64,000 bases of DNA from a bacterium HR19. GTDB lineage: Bacteria > Calescibacteriota > Calescibacteriia > Calescibacteriales > Calescibacteriaceae. Location: the NCBI GenBank assembly GCA_002898315.1, contig BEHV01000010.1, forward strand, positions 1 to 64,000. The letters are read 5' to 3'. The notes beneath the pieces are model-generated. The model ran no database searches. It was not told the origin of the DNA and saw only the letters and a list, made by a program, of their open reading frames with translations. Every line of letters starts with the position of its first letter. Positions within the stretch are counted from its first letter, which is position 1. The position numbers and the translations under genes are program-made. Shown piece by piece: positions 52,428 through 59,938 of this stretch.

Positions 52428-53411
52428 ATGGATGAGAAAAAAGTTCTTCTGACGGGATGTGCTGGTTTTATTGGTTTTTTCACCGCAAAAAAACTCATAG
52501 AGAACGGATACTATGTTGTAGGTGTTGATGATATGAACGATTACTACGATGTTAAGCTTAAAAACTGGCGCCTTGAAATACTAAGGTCTTTCCGAAACTT
52601 TGAATTTCTGAGGGCAGATATATCAAAAAGTGAAGAACTCAAAGAACTGAAAGGAGAGAGATTCTCTGTGATTTTCAATTTGGGAGCAAGGGCAGGTGTG
52701 AGAGGAAGTGTGAAAAACCCCAAAATATACATAGATGTGAATATAGTTGGAAATCTAAACCTGTTGAGCTTTTGTGTTCAGAACGGAATTGAGAAGTTCA
52801 TTTTGGCTTCAACTTCAAGCATATATGCTAATTTGGAACCACCTTTTTCTGAGGAACAAAAAACCGATAAAGTCCTCTCTACTTATGCTGCGACTAAAAA
52901 ATCTGCTGAACTCTTCTGCTACTCATACCACCATCTTTACGGAATAGATGTCACTATTTTTCGGTATTTTACGGTCTATGGTCCGGCAGGCAGACCAGAT
53001 ATGAGCATTTTCAGATTCATAAAAAACATAATGGAAGGGAAACCAATAGTGATATACGGAGACGGAAAACAAAAAAGGGACTTCACGTACATAGATGACA
53101 TAGTTGAGGGAACGATAAGAGGGAAAAAAAAAGTAGGTTATGATATAATAAATTTGGGGAATAGCAGACCTGTTGAACTTATTTACGTTGTGAAACTTAT
53201 TGAGGAGGAGCTTGGGAGAAAAGCTGAAATAATTTTTGAAAGACCAAACCCAGCAGACCTTCCCATAACATGCGCTGATATATCAAAAGCAAAAAAGATT
53301 TTAGGTTGGGAGCCGAAAATCTCAATAGAGGAGGGAATAAAAAGAACTTGCGACTGGTTCAAAGAAAATAAGGATTTTATAAAATCAATCAGTACAGAAG
53401 AAAATATATGA
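52428..53411 (+). CDS. NAD-dependent sugar-nucleotide epimerase (UDP-glucuronate 4-epimerase-like)
   Basis: A 327-residue short-chain dehydrogenase of the extended type. The NAD loop is GCAGFIGFFTAKKL, the catalytic Tyr-x3-Lys is in STYAATKKSAE, and DDMNDYYDVKLKNWRL after the second strand is typical of UDP-glucuronate and related 4-epimerases. FRYFTVYGPAGRPDM follows. It probably makes UDP-galacturonate or UDP-galactose for surface glycans. A GGGAGG ribosome site precedes the ATG. No glycosyltransferase is adjacent. Confidence 0.85.
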   Translation: MDEKKVLLTGCAGFIGFFTAKKLIENGYYVVGVDDMNDYYDVKLKNWRLEILRSFRNFEFLRADISKSEELKELKGERFSVIFNLGARAGVRGSVKNPKIYIDVNIVGNLNLLSFCVQNGIEKFILASTSSIYANLEPPFSEEQKTDKVLSTYAATKKSAELFCYSYHHLYGIDVTIFRYFTVYGPAGRPDMSIFRFIKNIMEGKPIVIYGDGKQKRDFTYIDDIVEGTIRGKKKVGYDIINLGNSRPVELIYVVKLIEEELGRKAEIIFERPNPADLPITCADISKAKKILGWEPKISIEEGIKRTCDWFKENKDFIKSISTEENI

Positions 53412-53471
53412 TTTTTTCGGAGTAATGAAAACGCTTTTTTAAAAAATGACCGCCTTGCTAAATTATCAGTA

Positions 53472-54041
53472 TCATTTTTCCTGAGCTTCTCTTTTCTTTT
53501 GAAGTTCTTTGTCAAGTGATTTTAAAGCTTCTTCTGCTCTCTCTTTAACTATGGCTCTGTGTTGCTCTCTTATTTTTCTCTTCATGTTCTCGTAGAGGTT
53601 TGAGAAAAATCTGCTGTCAATTCTCATAGTTGCTCTGCAATAGAAAATTTTATCGTCAGACCATGTCTCATCAATAGTAGCGAAGTTCAATGTTGCTTCT
53701 GAAACTTCTTTTGCTATTGAGGAAGTGAATTCGTCAAGACCTTCGGCATCTTCGTTGAAATAATCTCTGTGGTTTTCTATGAAGTCCTTCACAAGCGAAG
53801 CGGAGTATGTTTCTACTGCTTTTGCTATTTCTGCTCTTGCTCTTGCCCCGCATCTTACTCTGTTCATCTGCTCTGATTTCGTCTTATCTGCTACTCCTAC
53901 TCCGTATATTTTGTTCTCTTTTTCGTCAAACCAAGAGATTCTTTCTGTCCAGCTTGGTTTTCTCTTCGCACAAGAAAAAATGAATAAAAAGCTCATTCCT
54001 AAAAATAAGAACCCAAAAACCGATTTTCTTTTCAGTATCAT
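53472..54041 (-). CDS. LPP20-type lipoprotein
   Basis: A 189-residue lipoprotein. The signal peptide ends in FIFSC at about residue 24. The mature part has RISWFDEKENKIYGVGVADKTKSEQMNRVRCGARARAEIAKAVETYSA, the LPP20 fold known from Helicobacter outer-membrane lipoproteins and similar stress proteins. A charged helix of about 50 residues ends it. I chose the ATG at 54041 because AAAGGAGGAG lies just upstream; a longer frame starts at 54092. Its role is unknown. Confidence 0.82.
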   Translation of the reverse strand: MILKRKSVFGFLFLGMSFLFIFSCAKRKPSWTERISWFDEKENKIYGVGVADKTKSEQMNRVRCGARARAEIAKAVETYSASLVKDFIENHRDYFNEDAEGLDEFTSSIAKEVSEATLNFATIDETWSDDKIFYCRATMRIDSRFFSNLYENMKRKIREQHRAIVKERAEEALKSLDKELQKKREAQEK

Positions 54042-54131
54042 AATATATCTCCTCCTTTCAAATATTTTTTTCTCATTAATAAATTTAATCAAAATCGCAG
54101 AGAAATAGGGAGAGAATTTATATTTCGTCAG

Positions 54132-54680
54132 GTGGGAGAGATAAGAATAACGGGAGGAGAGTTCAGGGGAAGAATAATAAGGTTTCCAGATGAAATTTCT
54201 TTGAGACCGCTTACCTCATTCATAAGAAAAGCTGTTTTTGATTCTATTGATGTTGAGGGAGCAGAAATTTTAGACCTTTTTGCAGGTTCTGGTAGCTTCG
54301 GAATAGAAGCTCTATCTCGCGGAGCTAAAAGAGTCGTGTTCGTAGAAAAAAGCAAAAAATTATCTGATGCTATTTTAAAAAATCTTCACGCTCTCGGTAT
54401 AAAAAGCTGTAAAGTTGTGAACCAAGATGTAATGTCTTTTCTCAAAAGTAGAAGCGGTAGAGAAAAGTACGATATCGTTTTCTGCGACCCACCGTTTTCA
54501 ATGAACTTTGATAAAGATTTTTTCCCTCTCGTAAAAAACTTCACAAGAAAATATTTTATTTTGAGAAGACAAAAAGGAAAAGAGATAGGAGACGAAAAGA
54601 TGCTGTCCGAATTTTTCCCTTATTACAAAAAGAGAATCTACTCTGATTCAGTCATCTTTTTCGCATTTGAAAGAGAATGA
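54132..54680 (+). CDS. rsmD: 16S rRNA (guanine-966-N2)-methyltransferase RsmD
   Basis: A 182-residue methyltransferase. The start MGEIRITGGEFRGRIIRFPD, then RPLTSFIRKAVFDSI, motif I ILDLFAGSGSFGIEALSRGA and the catalytic DPPF are diagnostic. It methylates G966 of 16S rRNA late in 30S assembly. The start is GTG. In many bacteria coaD follows rsmD; here hemC does. Confidence 0.93.
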   Translation: MGEIRITGGEFRGRIIRFPDEISLRPLTSFIRKAVFDSIDVEGAEILDLFAGSGSFGIEALSRGAKRVVFVEKSKKLSDAILKNLHALGIKSCKVVNQDVMSFLKSRSGREKYDIVFCDPPFSMNFDKDFFPLVKNFTRKYFILRRQKGKEIGDEKMLSEFFPYYKKRIYSDSVIFFAFERE

Positions 54681-54728
54681 TATTGATAAAAAAGTCGTGA
54701 TAAAGTGATAATTTTATTATTTAGTTTG

Positions 54729-55676
54729 ATGATTATCAGAGTAGGAACGAGAGGGAGCAAGTTAGCGTTGAAGCAAACCGAAATTTTCATAGAAAAACTC
54801 AAAAACGAGCTGAAAAAATTAGGAGAAAAGGAGCCAGAGTTTGAAATAATAAAGATAAAAACAAAAGGAGATAAAATCCTTGAGTCACCTTTGAGCAAAA
54901 TACCCGGAAAAGGATTTTTTGTAAAAGAAATAGAAGAAGAACTCGCAGAAGGGAAAATTGATTTTGCGGTTCACTCCTTAAAAGATGTACCGACAGAAAT
55001 ACCGGAAAATCTTATAATTTCTGCATTTTTGAAAAGAGACCCACCGGGAGATGTTATAATAGGAATGACAAAACAGGAGATAGAGTTCCGCTCGGAAAAA
55101 TCAAAGGTGAAAATTGGAACTTCTTCTTTGAGAAGAGAGATTCAACTCAAAAACATGTTTGGCGAAAATATTCAATTGATACCAATAAGAGGAAATTTAG
55201 ATACAAGGATAAGAAAAGTTGAGAGGGGAGAATGCGATGCGATAGTTGTCGCTTATTGTGGAGTCATAAGGTTGGGTCTTGAAGATAAGATTTCAGATTA
55301 CCTTGACCCAAGAGGATTTCTCTACGCTCCGGGACAGGGAATAATAGCGGTTGAGACAAGAAAAGATAACAAACTTGCAGTTGAACTTTCAGAACTTGTT
55401 GATGATAAGGAATCAAGATTTTTAGGAACTCTTGAGAGAGAGATGGTCAGAAAAATCGGGGGTGGATGCAACTCACCTTTCGGTATATTTTCTGAAATAA
55501 AAAAAGAATTGCCACGAGATAAAGATGTTTTTTTGTTTTTGAAGTTCTGTGCGTTTGAGAAAAATATAAGTTATGAAAACCACTTCAAGCTCAATGATTT
55601 TGACCCGTCGGGAATATCAGAATATGTAAGAGAAATATGTGAGAAGGTTGAAAGAGATATAGGAAGAATTTCTTAA
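54729..55676 (+). CDS. hemC: hydroxymethylbilane synthase (porphobilinogen deaminase)
   Basis: A 315-residue haem-pathway enzyme. VGTRGSKLALKQT at the start, KDVPTEIPENL, GTSSLRREIQLK, IRGNLDTRIRKV and the cofactor-binding Cys in GGGCNSPFG are all present. The Cys holds the dipyrromethane cofactor on which the tetrapyrrole is built. I chose MIIRVGTRG at 54729; the frame opens eight residues earlier. It follows rsmD. Confidence 0.95.
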   Translation: MIIRVGTRGSKLALKQTEIFIEKLKNELKKLGEKEPEFEIIKIKTKGDKILESPLSKIPGKGFFVKEIEEELAEGKIDFAVHSLKDVPTEIPENLIISAFLKRDPPGDVIIGMTKQEIEFRSEKSKVKIGTSSLRREIQLKNMFGENIQLIPIRGNLDTRIRKVERGECDAIVVAYCGVIRLGLEDKISDYLDPRGFLYAPGQGIIAVETRKDNKLAVELSELVDDKESRFLGTLEREMVRKIGGGCNSPFGIFSEIKKELPRDKDVFLFLKFCAFEKNISYENHFKLNDFDPSGISEYVREICEKVERDIGRIS

Positions 55677-55728
55677 AATTTCAATCACTATATTTCACTA
55701 ATATATTAATATATATTTTGCTTTGTTT

Positions 55729-55800
55729 TGGGGTGTCGTCTAACTGGCAGGACACGGGACTTTGGATCCCGGCGTGGAGGTTCGAGTCCTCCCACCCCAA
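55729..55800 (+). tRNA. tRNA-Gln (anticodon TTG)
   Basis: A full cloverleaf is present. The acceptor arms TGGGGTG and CACCCCA pair, with discriminator A at 55800. The D arm, the anticodon stem CGGGA/TCCCG around the loop CTTTGGA (anticodon TTG, reading CAA), and the T arm GGAGG/CCTCC with TTCGAGT in the loop all fit. CCA is not encoded. The U1-A72 pair is usual for tRNA-Gln. The prs start codon lies nine bases after its end. Confidence 0.96.
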
Positions 55801-55809
55801 CAAAATCAA

Positions 55810-56772
55810 ATGGCAAAAGGTCAGAAGGGAGAAATAAAAATTTTCTCCGGAACAGCTAATCCTCAGCTTGCTCAAAAGATTTCAGAATACATAGAAATTC
55901 CTCTTGGAAAGTGTGAGATAAAAAGGTTTGCAGATGGAGAGATTTGGGTTGAGATAAAGGAGAACATAAGGAGAGCAGAAGTTTTCATAATACAGCCAAC
56001 CTGCCCTCCGACAAACGATAACCTTATGGAGCTTCTGATAATGATGGATGCACTCCGAAGAGCGTCAGCTGAAAAAATAACAAATGTTATTCCATATTAC
56101 GGATATGCAAGGCAAGATAGAAAAGTTGAACCAAGAACTCCGATTTCAGCCAAGCTCGTCGCAAATCTACTTCAGGTCACCGGTTCAAATAGAGTTGTGA
56201 CGGTTGACCTTCACGCGGGACAAATTCAGGGGTTTTTTGATATTCCAGTAGATAACCTTTACGCGATGCCAATACACATAGAATACATAAGGTCAAGGTG
56301 GGGTGAAGGTGATGATATAGTCATAGTTTCTCCCGATACCGGGGGTGCAGCTCGTGCGAGGTCATACGCAAAACATCTGAAATCTGGCTTTGCAATAATA
56401 GATAAAAGGAGACCAAAACCAAACGAGTCAGAAGTTGTTTTTGTGGTGGGTGAAGTGAAAGGAAAATACGCTATTATTGTAGATGATATAATTGATACCG
56501 CCGGAACTGCGATGAAGGCAGCAGAAGCATTAATAAATCACGGAGCAAAAGGAGTGTCTGTTGTTTGCACTCACCCGGTTCTATCTCAAAATGCTCCAGA
56601 AAGAATAAAGGAATCTGTGATTGAAGAAGTCATAGTCACAGATACAATACCTCTTAACGGAAAAGATGAGAGAGCGGGTGGGAAGATAAAGGTCGTCAGC
56701 GTTGCAAAACTTCTTGGAGAAGCCATAATGAGAATTTACGAAGGAAGAAGCGTTTCAGAACTTTTCTTGTGA
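55810..56772 (+). CDS. prs: ribose-phosphate pyrophosphokinase
   Basis: A 320-residue PRPP synthetase. IKIFSGTANPQLAQKISEYI, FADGEIWVEI, QPTCPPTNDNLMELLIM, YYGYARQDRK (ATP site), VTVDLHAGQIQGFFDIPVDNL and the PRPP loop VDDIIDTAGTAMKAAEAL are all clear. It makes PRPP for nucleotides, His and Trp. The ATG lies only nine bases after tRNA-Gln, with no room for a ribosome site, so the mRNA probably starts at a tRNA processing cut. A longer frame runs back into the tRNA and is not real. Confidence 0.96.
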   Translation: MAKGQKGEIKIFSGTANPQLAQKISEYIEIPLGKCEIKRFADGEIWVEIKENIRRAEVFIIQPTCPPTNDNLMELLIMMDALRRASAEKITNVIPYYGYARQDRKVEPRTPISAKLVANLLQVTGSNRVVTVDLHAGQIQGFFDIPVDNLYAMPIHIEYIRSRWGEGDDIVIVSPDTGGAARARSYAKHLKSGFAIIDKRRPKPNESEVVFVVGEVKGKYAIIVDDIIDTAGTAMKAAEALINHGAKGVSVVCTHPVLSQNAPERIKESVIEEVIVTDTIPLNGKDERAGGKIKVVSVAKLLGEAIMRIYEGRSVSELFL

Positions 56773-56778
56773 TTTCTT

Positions 56779-57939
56779 TCATTGCTGGAATGCATAGCGC
56801 GAGAGCGGAGGAGGTCCAAGCAGAATTTCTGTGAGCGCCTTCGGAGATGCTACCTTTATATCATCAGGAACTGATTGACCAACAGTGAAAAAAGCAAGAG
56901 GCACTTCAAGAAATGAACCTATGTTCAAAATAACCCCGGGATATGATGTCTCATCTATTTTCGTGAATATAAGATAATCTATTTTCATTTCTGAAAAACC
57001 TCTCATAACATTTATCATCTCTTCTTCTCTCTGCGAGCAAGATAGTAGCAAGATAACTTCTATCTTTCTCCTGCTTCCTATATCTTTTATCAAAGACGCT
57101 ATCTTTCTTATGTTTTTTATGTCGTACTGACTTTTCCCTATTGTATCTATAATGACAAGTTGAAATTTCTCAAGATTTTTCCATACACCTCCTATTTCCT
57201 CGGAGTTAGTGGCTACAAAAAGAGGTATTCCCATTATATCTGCGTATTTTTTAATCTGTTCTACCGAACCGATTCTGTATCTATCTGTTCCTAATAGTGC
57301 TACGCTTTTTATTCCGTTCATAATGCATATTGCAGATATTTTTGCTGCGGTTGTTGTTTTGCCTACTCCTGTTGGACCAACGAGGGCTAAAAATTTTCTT
57401 TCTCCTCTGAAAACATCGTTGAGAGGATTTCTGAAACTCACATAAGAAGTTATAACTTTTGAGAAGGAGGATTCATCTGGTTTCATGTTCTGTGAGATAA
57501 TATCTTCAACTATTGATAGAGCGATATTTCTCTCAACTCCTCTTGCGATAAGCTTTTTGAAGAGCGAAAGAGCGGGAGAAGGGAGTTTGAACTCATAAGG
57601 GAGAAAGTTTCTGCGCGAGATAAGTTCAATATGCATTTTTATACCTTCAAAATCTCTTTTCATCTCCTCAATCTTTCTTGAGATTTCTCTTATATAATCA
57701 AAGTTCTCTGCGGGGGGTTTGTCTTCTTTTTTTTGATTTTGGGTGTTTTGTTGGTAAGTTTGGTTTTGAGCCGGGGTGTTATGAAGGACGCCGACGACCA
57801 CCTCATAGTATCTTTCTCCCCCTATATCTTTTTCGTCATACCCGAGTATTACTGCATTGCTTCCGACATCTTCTTTTATTTTCTCAAAGATTTTGAGAAG
57901 GTTCTTTCCGGAAAATTTTTTTATCAGAGAGTATTTCAC
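56779..57939 (-). CDS. flhF: flagellar biosynthesis GTPase FlhF
   Basis: A 386-residue SRP-type GTPase of the FlhF group. The N-terminal start VKYSLIKKFSGKNLLKIFEKIKEDVGSNAVIL fits FlhF, followed by a variable Gln-rich linker. The G domain has GPTGVGKTTTAAKIS, LLGTDRYRIGSVEQIKKYADIMGIPL, IDTIGKSQ and LIFTKIDETSYPG. FlhF places flagella at the cell pole with FlhG. flhG is not adjacent. I chose a GTG start with a TATAAT box seven bases upstream; a longer frame to 57996 would overlap lplA. It is convergent with prs. Confidence 0.88.
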   Translation of the reverse strand: MKYSLIKKFSGKNLLKIFEKIKEDVGSNAVILGYDEKDIGGERYYEVVVGVLHNTPAQNQTYQQNTQNQKKEDKPPAENFDYIREISRKIEEMKRDFEGIKMHIELISRRNFLPYEFKLPSPALSLFKKLIARGVERNIALSIVEDIISQNMKPDESSFSKVITSYVSFRNPLNDVFRGERKFLALVGPTGVGKTTTAAKISAICIMNGIKSVALLGTDRYRIGSVEQIKKYADIMGIPLFVATNSEEIGGVWKNLEKFQLVIIDTIGKSQYDIKNIRKIASLIKDIGSRRKIEVILLLSCSQREEEMINVMRGFSEMKIDYLIFTKIDETSYPGVILNIGSFLEVPLAFFTVGQSVPDDIKVASPKALTEILLGPPPLSRYAFQQ

Positions 57940-57962
57940 AATATAAATTATACCATTTTCGT

Positions 57963-58562
57963 ATGGTTTTTTTGATGAGCATTTTTGAGGATGCACCTAT
58001 ACCTCTTGAGATCAACAGGATTTTATTTGAAAATGAAAAGTATTTTGTTCATGTTTTTTCTTTTTCATCAGATTGCATAAGTGTTGGGAAAAACACAAGG
58101 GTATTAGAAGGAGAAAATTTCGGTTGTGAGATTTTCAGGAGAAGAACTGGTGGGGGAGCGGTTTATCACAGGAGGGAAGTAGATGTTTGCTTTGCGTTTT
58201 CTTTTCGTTTCAAGGGTATTACGATAAGGGAGATTTTTTCTCGTGTAGCGGATATTTTAAGGCAATTTATCTTGAAGGAATATTCTTTGGGTGATGAGCG
58301 GTTGGTTATTAGAGATAATGGAGATATATTTTTTAACAACATTAAAATTTGTGGCATATCCTCTGCAAGAAAAAGAGATTTTTTTCTCTTTGAAGGTTGT
58401 CTGTTTCCCATCAATACCCAATATAGAACTTACGACCCAATCTTGAATTTTTCCGATGTTTGTTTCTATATGTTTCCACAAAAAGCAGAAAATTTCCTTA
58501 AATTATCCATTTCTCTCTTTGAATTTCTTACTGAGAAAATTCCAGAGGAATTTTACAAATAG
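57963..58562 (+). CDS. lipoate-protein ligase A-like protein
   Basis: A 199-residue member of the LplA/LipM family. RRRTGGGAVYHRR near residue 58 is the lipoate-binding motif and a Lys in NIKICGISSARKRD is the likely catalytic one. LplA attaches lipoate to E2 and GcvH proteins. It is shorter than E. coli LplA (337 residues) and lacks its accessory domain. gcvPA lies in this window, so a glycine-cleavage link is plausible but unproven. A second ATG at 57975 is possible. It is divergent from flhF. Confidence 0.82.
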   Translation: MVFLMSIFEDAPIPLEINRILFENEKYFVHVFSFSSDCISVGKNTRVLEGENFGCEIFRRRTGGGAVYHRREVDVCFAFSFRFKGITIREIFSRVADILRQFILKEYSLGDERLVIRDNGDIFFNNIKICGISSARKRDFFLFEGCLFPINTQYRTYDPILNFSDVCFYMFPQKAENFLKLSISLFEFLTEKIPEEFYK

Positions 58563-58704
58563 TAAAATCCAAAATTTCTTGAAAAAACCTTATTACTGCG
58601 AAAAAAAAATTAATATTTTTTTAAAGAAAAGTTTCAGGATTTTGACATATTATGCAAGAATTTATTATAATTTATAAATAAAGGGAGATTAAAATTTTAA
58701 GATT

Positions 58705-59784
58705 ATGAAAATAGATGAAAAAAGCGCCTTGATAGTGGTAGATATTCAAAAGGATTTCACCCCCGGAGGCGCTCTTGCGGTCCCCGACGGAGATAAAATA
58801 ATTCCAGTAGTCAACAAATACATAGAAGAGTTCAGAAAGCGGGGAGCCAAAATCTTTGCCACAAGGGATTGGCATCCCGAAAATCATATATCTTTCAGAG
58901 AAAGAGGGGGACCGTGGCCACCGCACTGCGTACAGAACACCGAAGGTGCTCAGTTCCATCCCGACCTCAAACTCCCAGATGATGCAGAAATAATATCAAA
59001 GGCGTTTGACCCAGATAAAGAAGCTTACTCTGGTTTTCAAGGAACAGAGCTTGACGAAAAGTTGAAAAGCTACGGTGTAGAGAAAGTTTTCGTCTGCGGA
59101 CTTGCAACAGATTACTGTGTAAAAAACACCGTCCTTGATGCGATAAAAAACGGATACAAAACTTTTCTCCTATTAGATGCGGTTAAGGGAATAGCCCAAG
59201 ATACCACAGAAAAGGCAATAGAAGAGATGAAGAGTGCGGGAGCCGAAATAATTACCATAGACCAGATTAAGTCCGAAGAAGAAACACTTCCTGAAAAATT
59301 AGAGAAAAAGGTTCAGGAGATAAAAGAAGTTGCAGAAGCCAAATTAGAGGAGGTTATATCAGAGACGGGGGAGAGGATTTCGGAAGCGGGAGAAAAACTG
59401 AAGAAAGAAGTTGAGAAGACAAGAAAGAAAGCCGAAAAAGTCATAAAGAGAGAGCAGAAAAAACTCAAAAAGAAAGTAGAGAAGACCAAAAAAGAGGTTT
59501 CAAAGAAGGTCAAAAAAGCGGTAGAAAGTGTTGCAAGTATGATAGGGCGGGTTGCTTCAAAGTTAAAAGATACTAAAAAACAAAAAATTTCAGAGCCGAA
59601 GAAAAAACCCCTACAGAAAAAGAAAGTTCAAGCAAAAAGGACTGCTCACAAAGGTAAAATTTCACCCGGGGGCGGGAAATCCCCCCGGGAAAGAAAAAAA
59701 GGAGGTGGAAAAACCATGCCGGCAAAGAAGTCAGCGGCAAAAGCAAAAAAAGGCAAAAAAACAGCAAAGAAAAGCAAAAAATAA
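58705..59784 (+). CDS. pncA: nicotinamidase fused to a lysine-rich histone-H1-like tail
   Basis: A 359-residue protein. Residues 1-190 are a complete nicotinamidase: catalytic Asp13, Lys99 and Cys138, and metal ligands Asp55, His57 and His74 (in RDWHPENH and PPHCVQ). The enzyme makes nicotinate from nicotinamide for NAD salvage. Residues 191-359 are a different kind of sequence: first a Glu/Lys coiled coil, then a Lys/Ala-rich stretch ending SAAKAKKGKKTAKKSKK, like bacterial H1-like or AlgP tails that bind DNA or RNA. An internal ribosome site and ATG at 59700-59716 could make the last 22 residues alone. I know no such fusion. Confidence 0.85.
   Translation: MKIDEKSALIVVDIQKDFTPGGALAVPDGDKIIPVVNKYIEEFRKRGAKIFATRDWHPENHISFRERGGPWPPHCVQNTEGAQFHPDLKLPDDAEIISKAFDPDKEAYSGFQGTELDEKLKSYGVEKVFVCGLATDYCVKNTVLDAIKNGYKTFLLLDAVKGIAQDTTEKAIEEMKSAGAEIITIDQIKSEEETLPEKLEKKVQEIKEVAEAKLEEVISETGERISEAGEKLKKEVEKTRKKAEKVIKREQKKLKKKVEKTKKEVSKKVKKAVESVASMIGRVASKLKDTKKQKISEPKKKPLQKKKVQAKRTAHKGKISPGGGKSPRERKKGGGKTMPAKKSAAKAKKGKKTAKKSKK
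59665..59689 (+). promoter_or_regulatory. perfect 8-bp GC hairpin within the nicotinamidase tail
   Basis: CCCGGGGG (59665-59672) and CCCCCGGG (59682-59689) pair perfectly around a nine-base loop. It stands 11 bases upstream of a GGAGGT ribosome site and internal ATG. It is far richer in GC than its surroundings. It may regulate the internal start or pause the ribosome; either is a guess. Confidence 0.5.
59716..59784 (+). CDS. possible nested 22-residue lysine/alanine peptide, internal start in frame
   Basis: The ATG at 59716 is in frame with the nicotinamidase. GGAGGT ends ten bases before it, one of the best ribosome sites in the region. The product MPAKKSAAKAKKGKKTAKKSKK would be a tiny basic peptide like an H1-type tail. 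It is in frame with a longer gene, so there is no independent coding evidence. Confidence 0.3.
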   Translation: MPAKKSAAKAKKGKKTAKKSKK

Positions 59785-59829
59785 AAAATAAGCATCCTTT
59801 CTGATAAAAAACAAAAAAACAGAAAACTA

Positions 59830-59854
59830 AGGGGGGAGGGTTTTTCTCCCCCCT
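59830..59854 (-). terminator. strong GC hairpin between nicotinamidase and murG; U-tract on the minus strand
   Basis: A nine-base-pair stem (AGGGGGGAG with CTCCCCCCT) has a seven-base loop. After the hairpin the plus strand lacks a U-tract, but read on the minus strand a T-rich run follows. No minus-strand gene ends here, so it could stop antisense RNA or simply be a stable 3' end for the nicotinamidase mRNA. Confidence 0.45.
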
Positions 59855-59938
59855 AAAACACAATTTTAAAAATTCCGCATAAGAAAAACCGAAATTGTGA
59901 TTTCAAATGTTTTTTATGAGTTTATTTATTTTTGAGCA

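Noticed and set aside
55762-55809. Longer start for prs inside the tRNA
   Set aside because: It overlaps tRNA-Gln; the conserved PRPP synthetase sequence begins after the ATG at 55810.
59573-59863. Minus-strand frame opposite the lysine-rich tail
   Set aside because: It is the Phe/Leu-rich antisense of a Lys-rich sequence, with no start signals.
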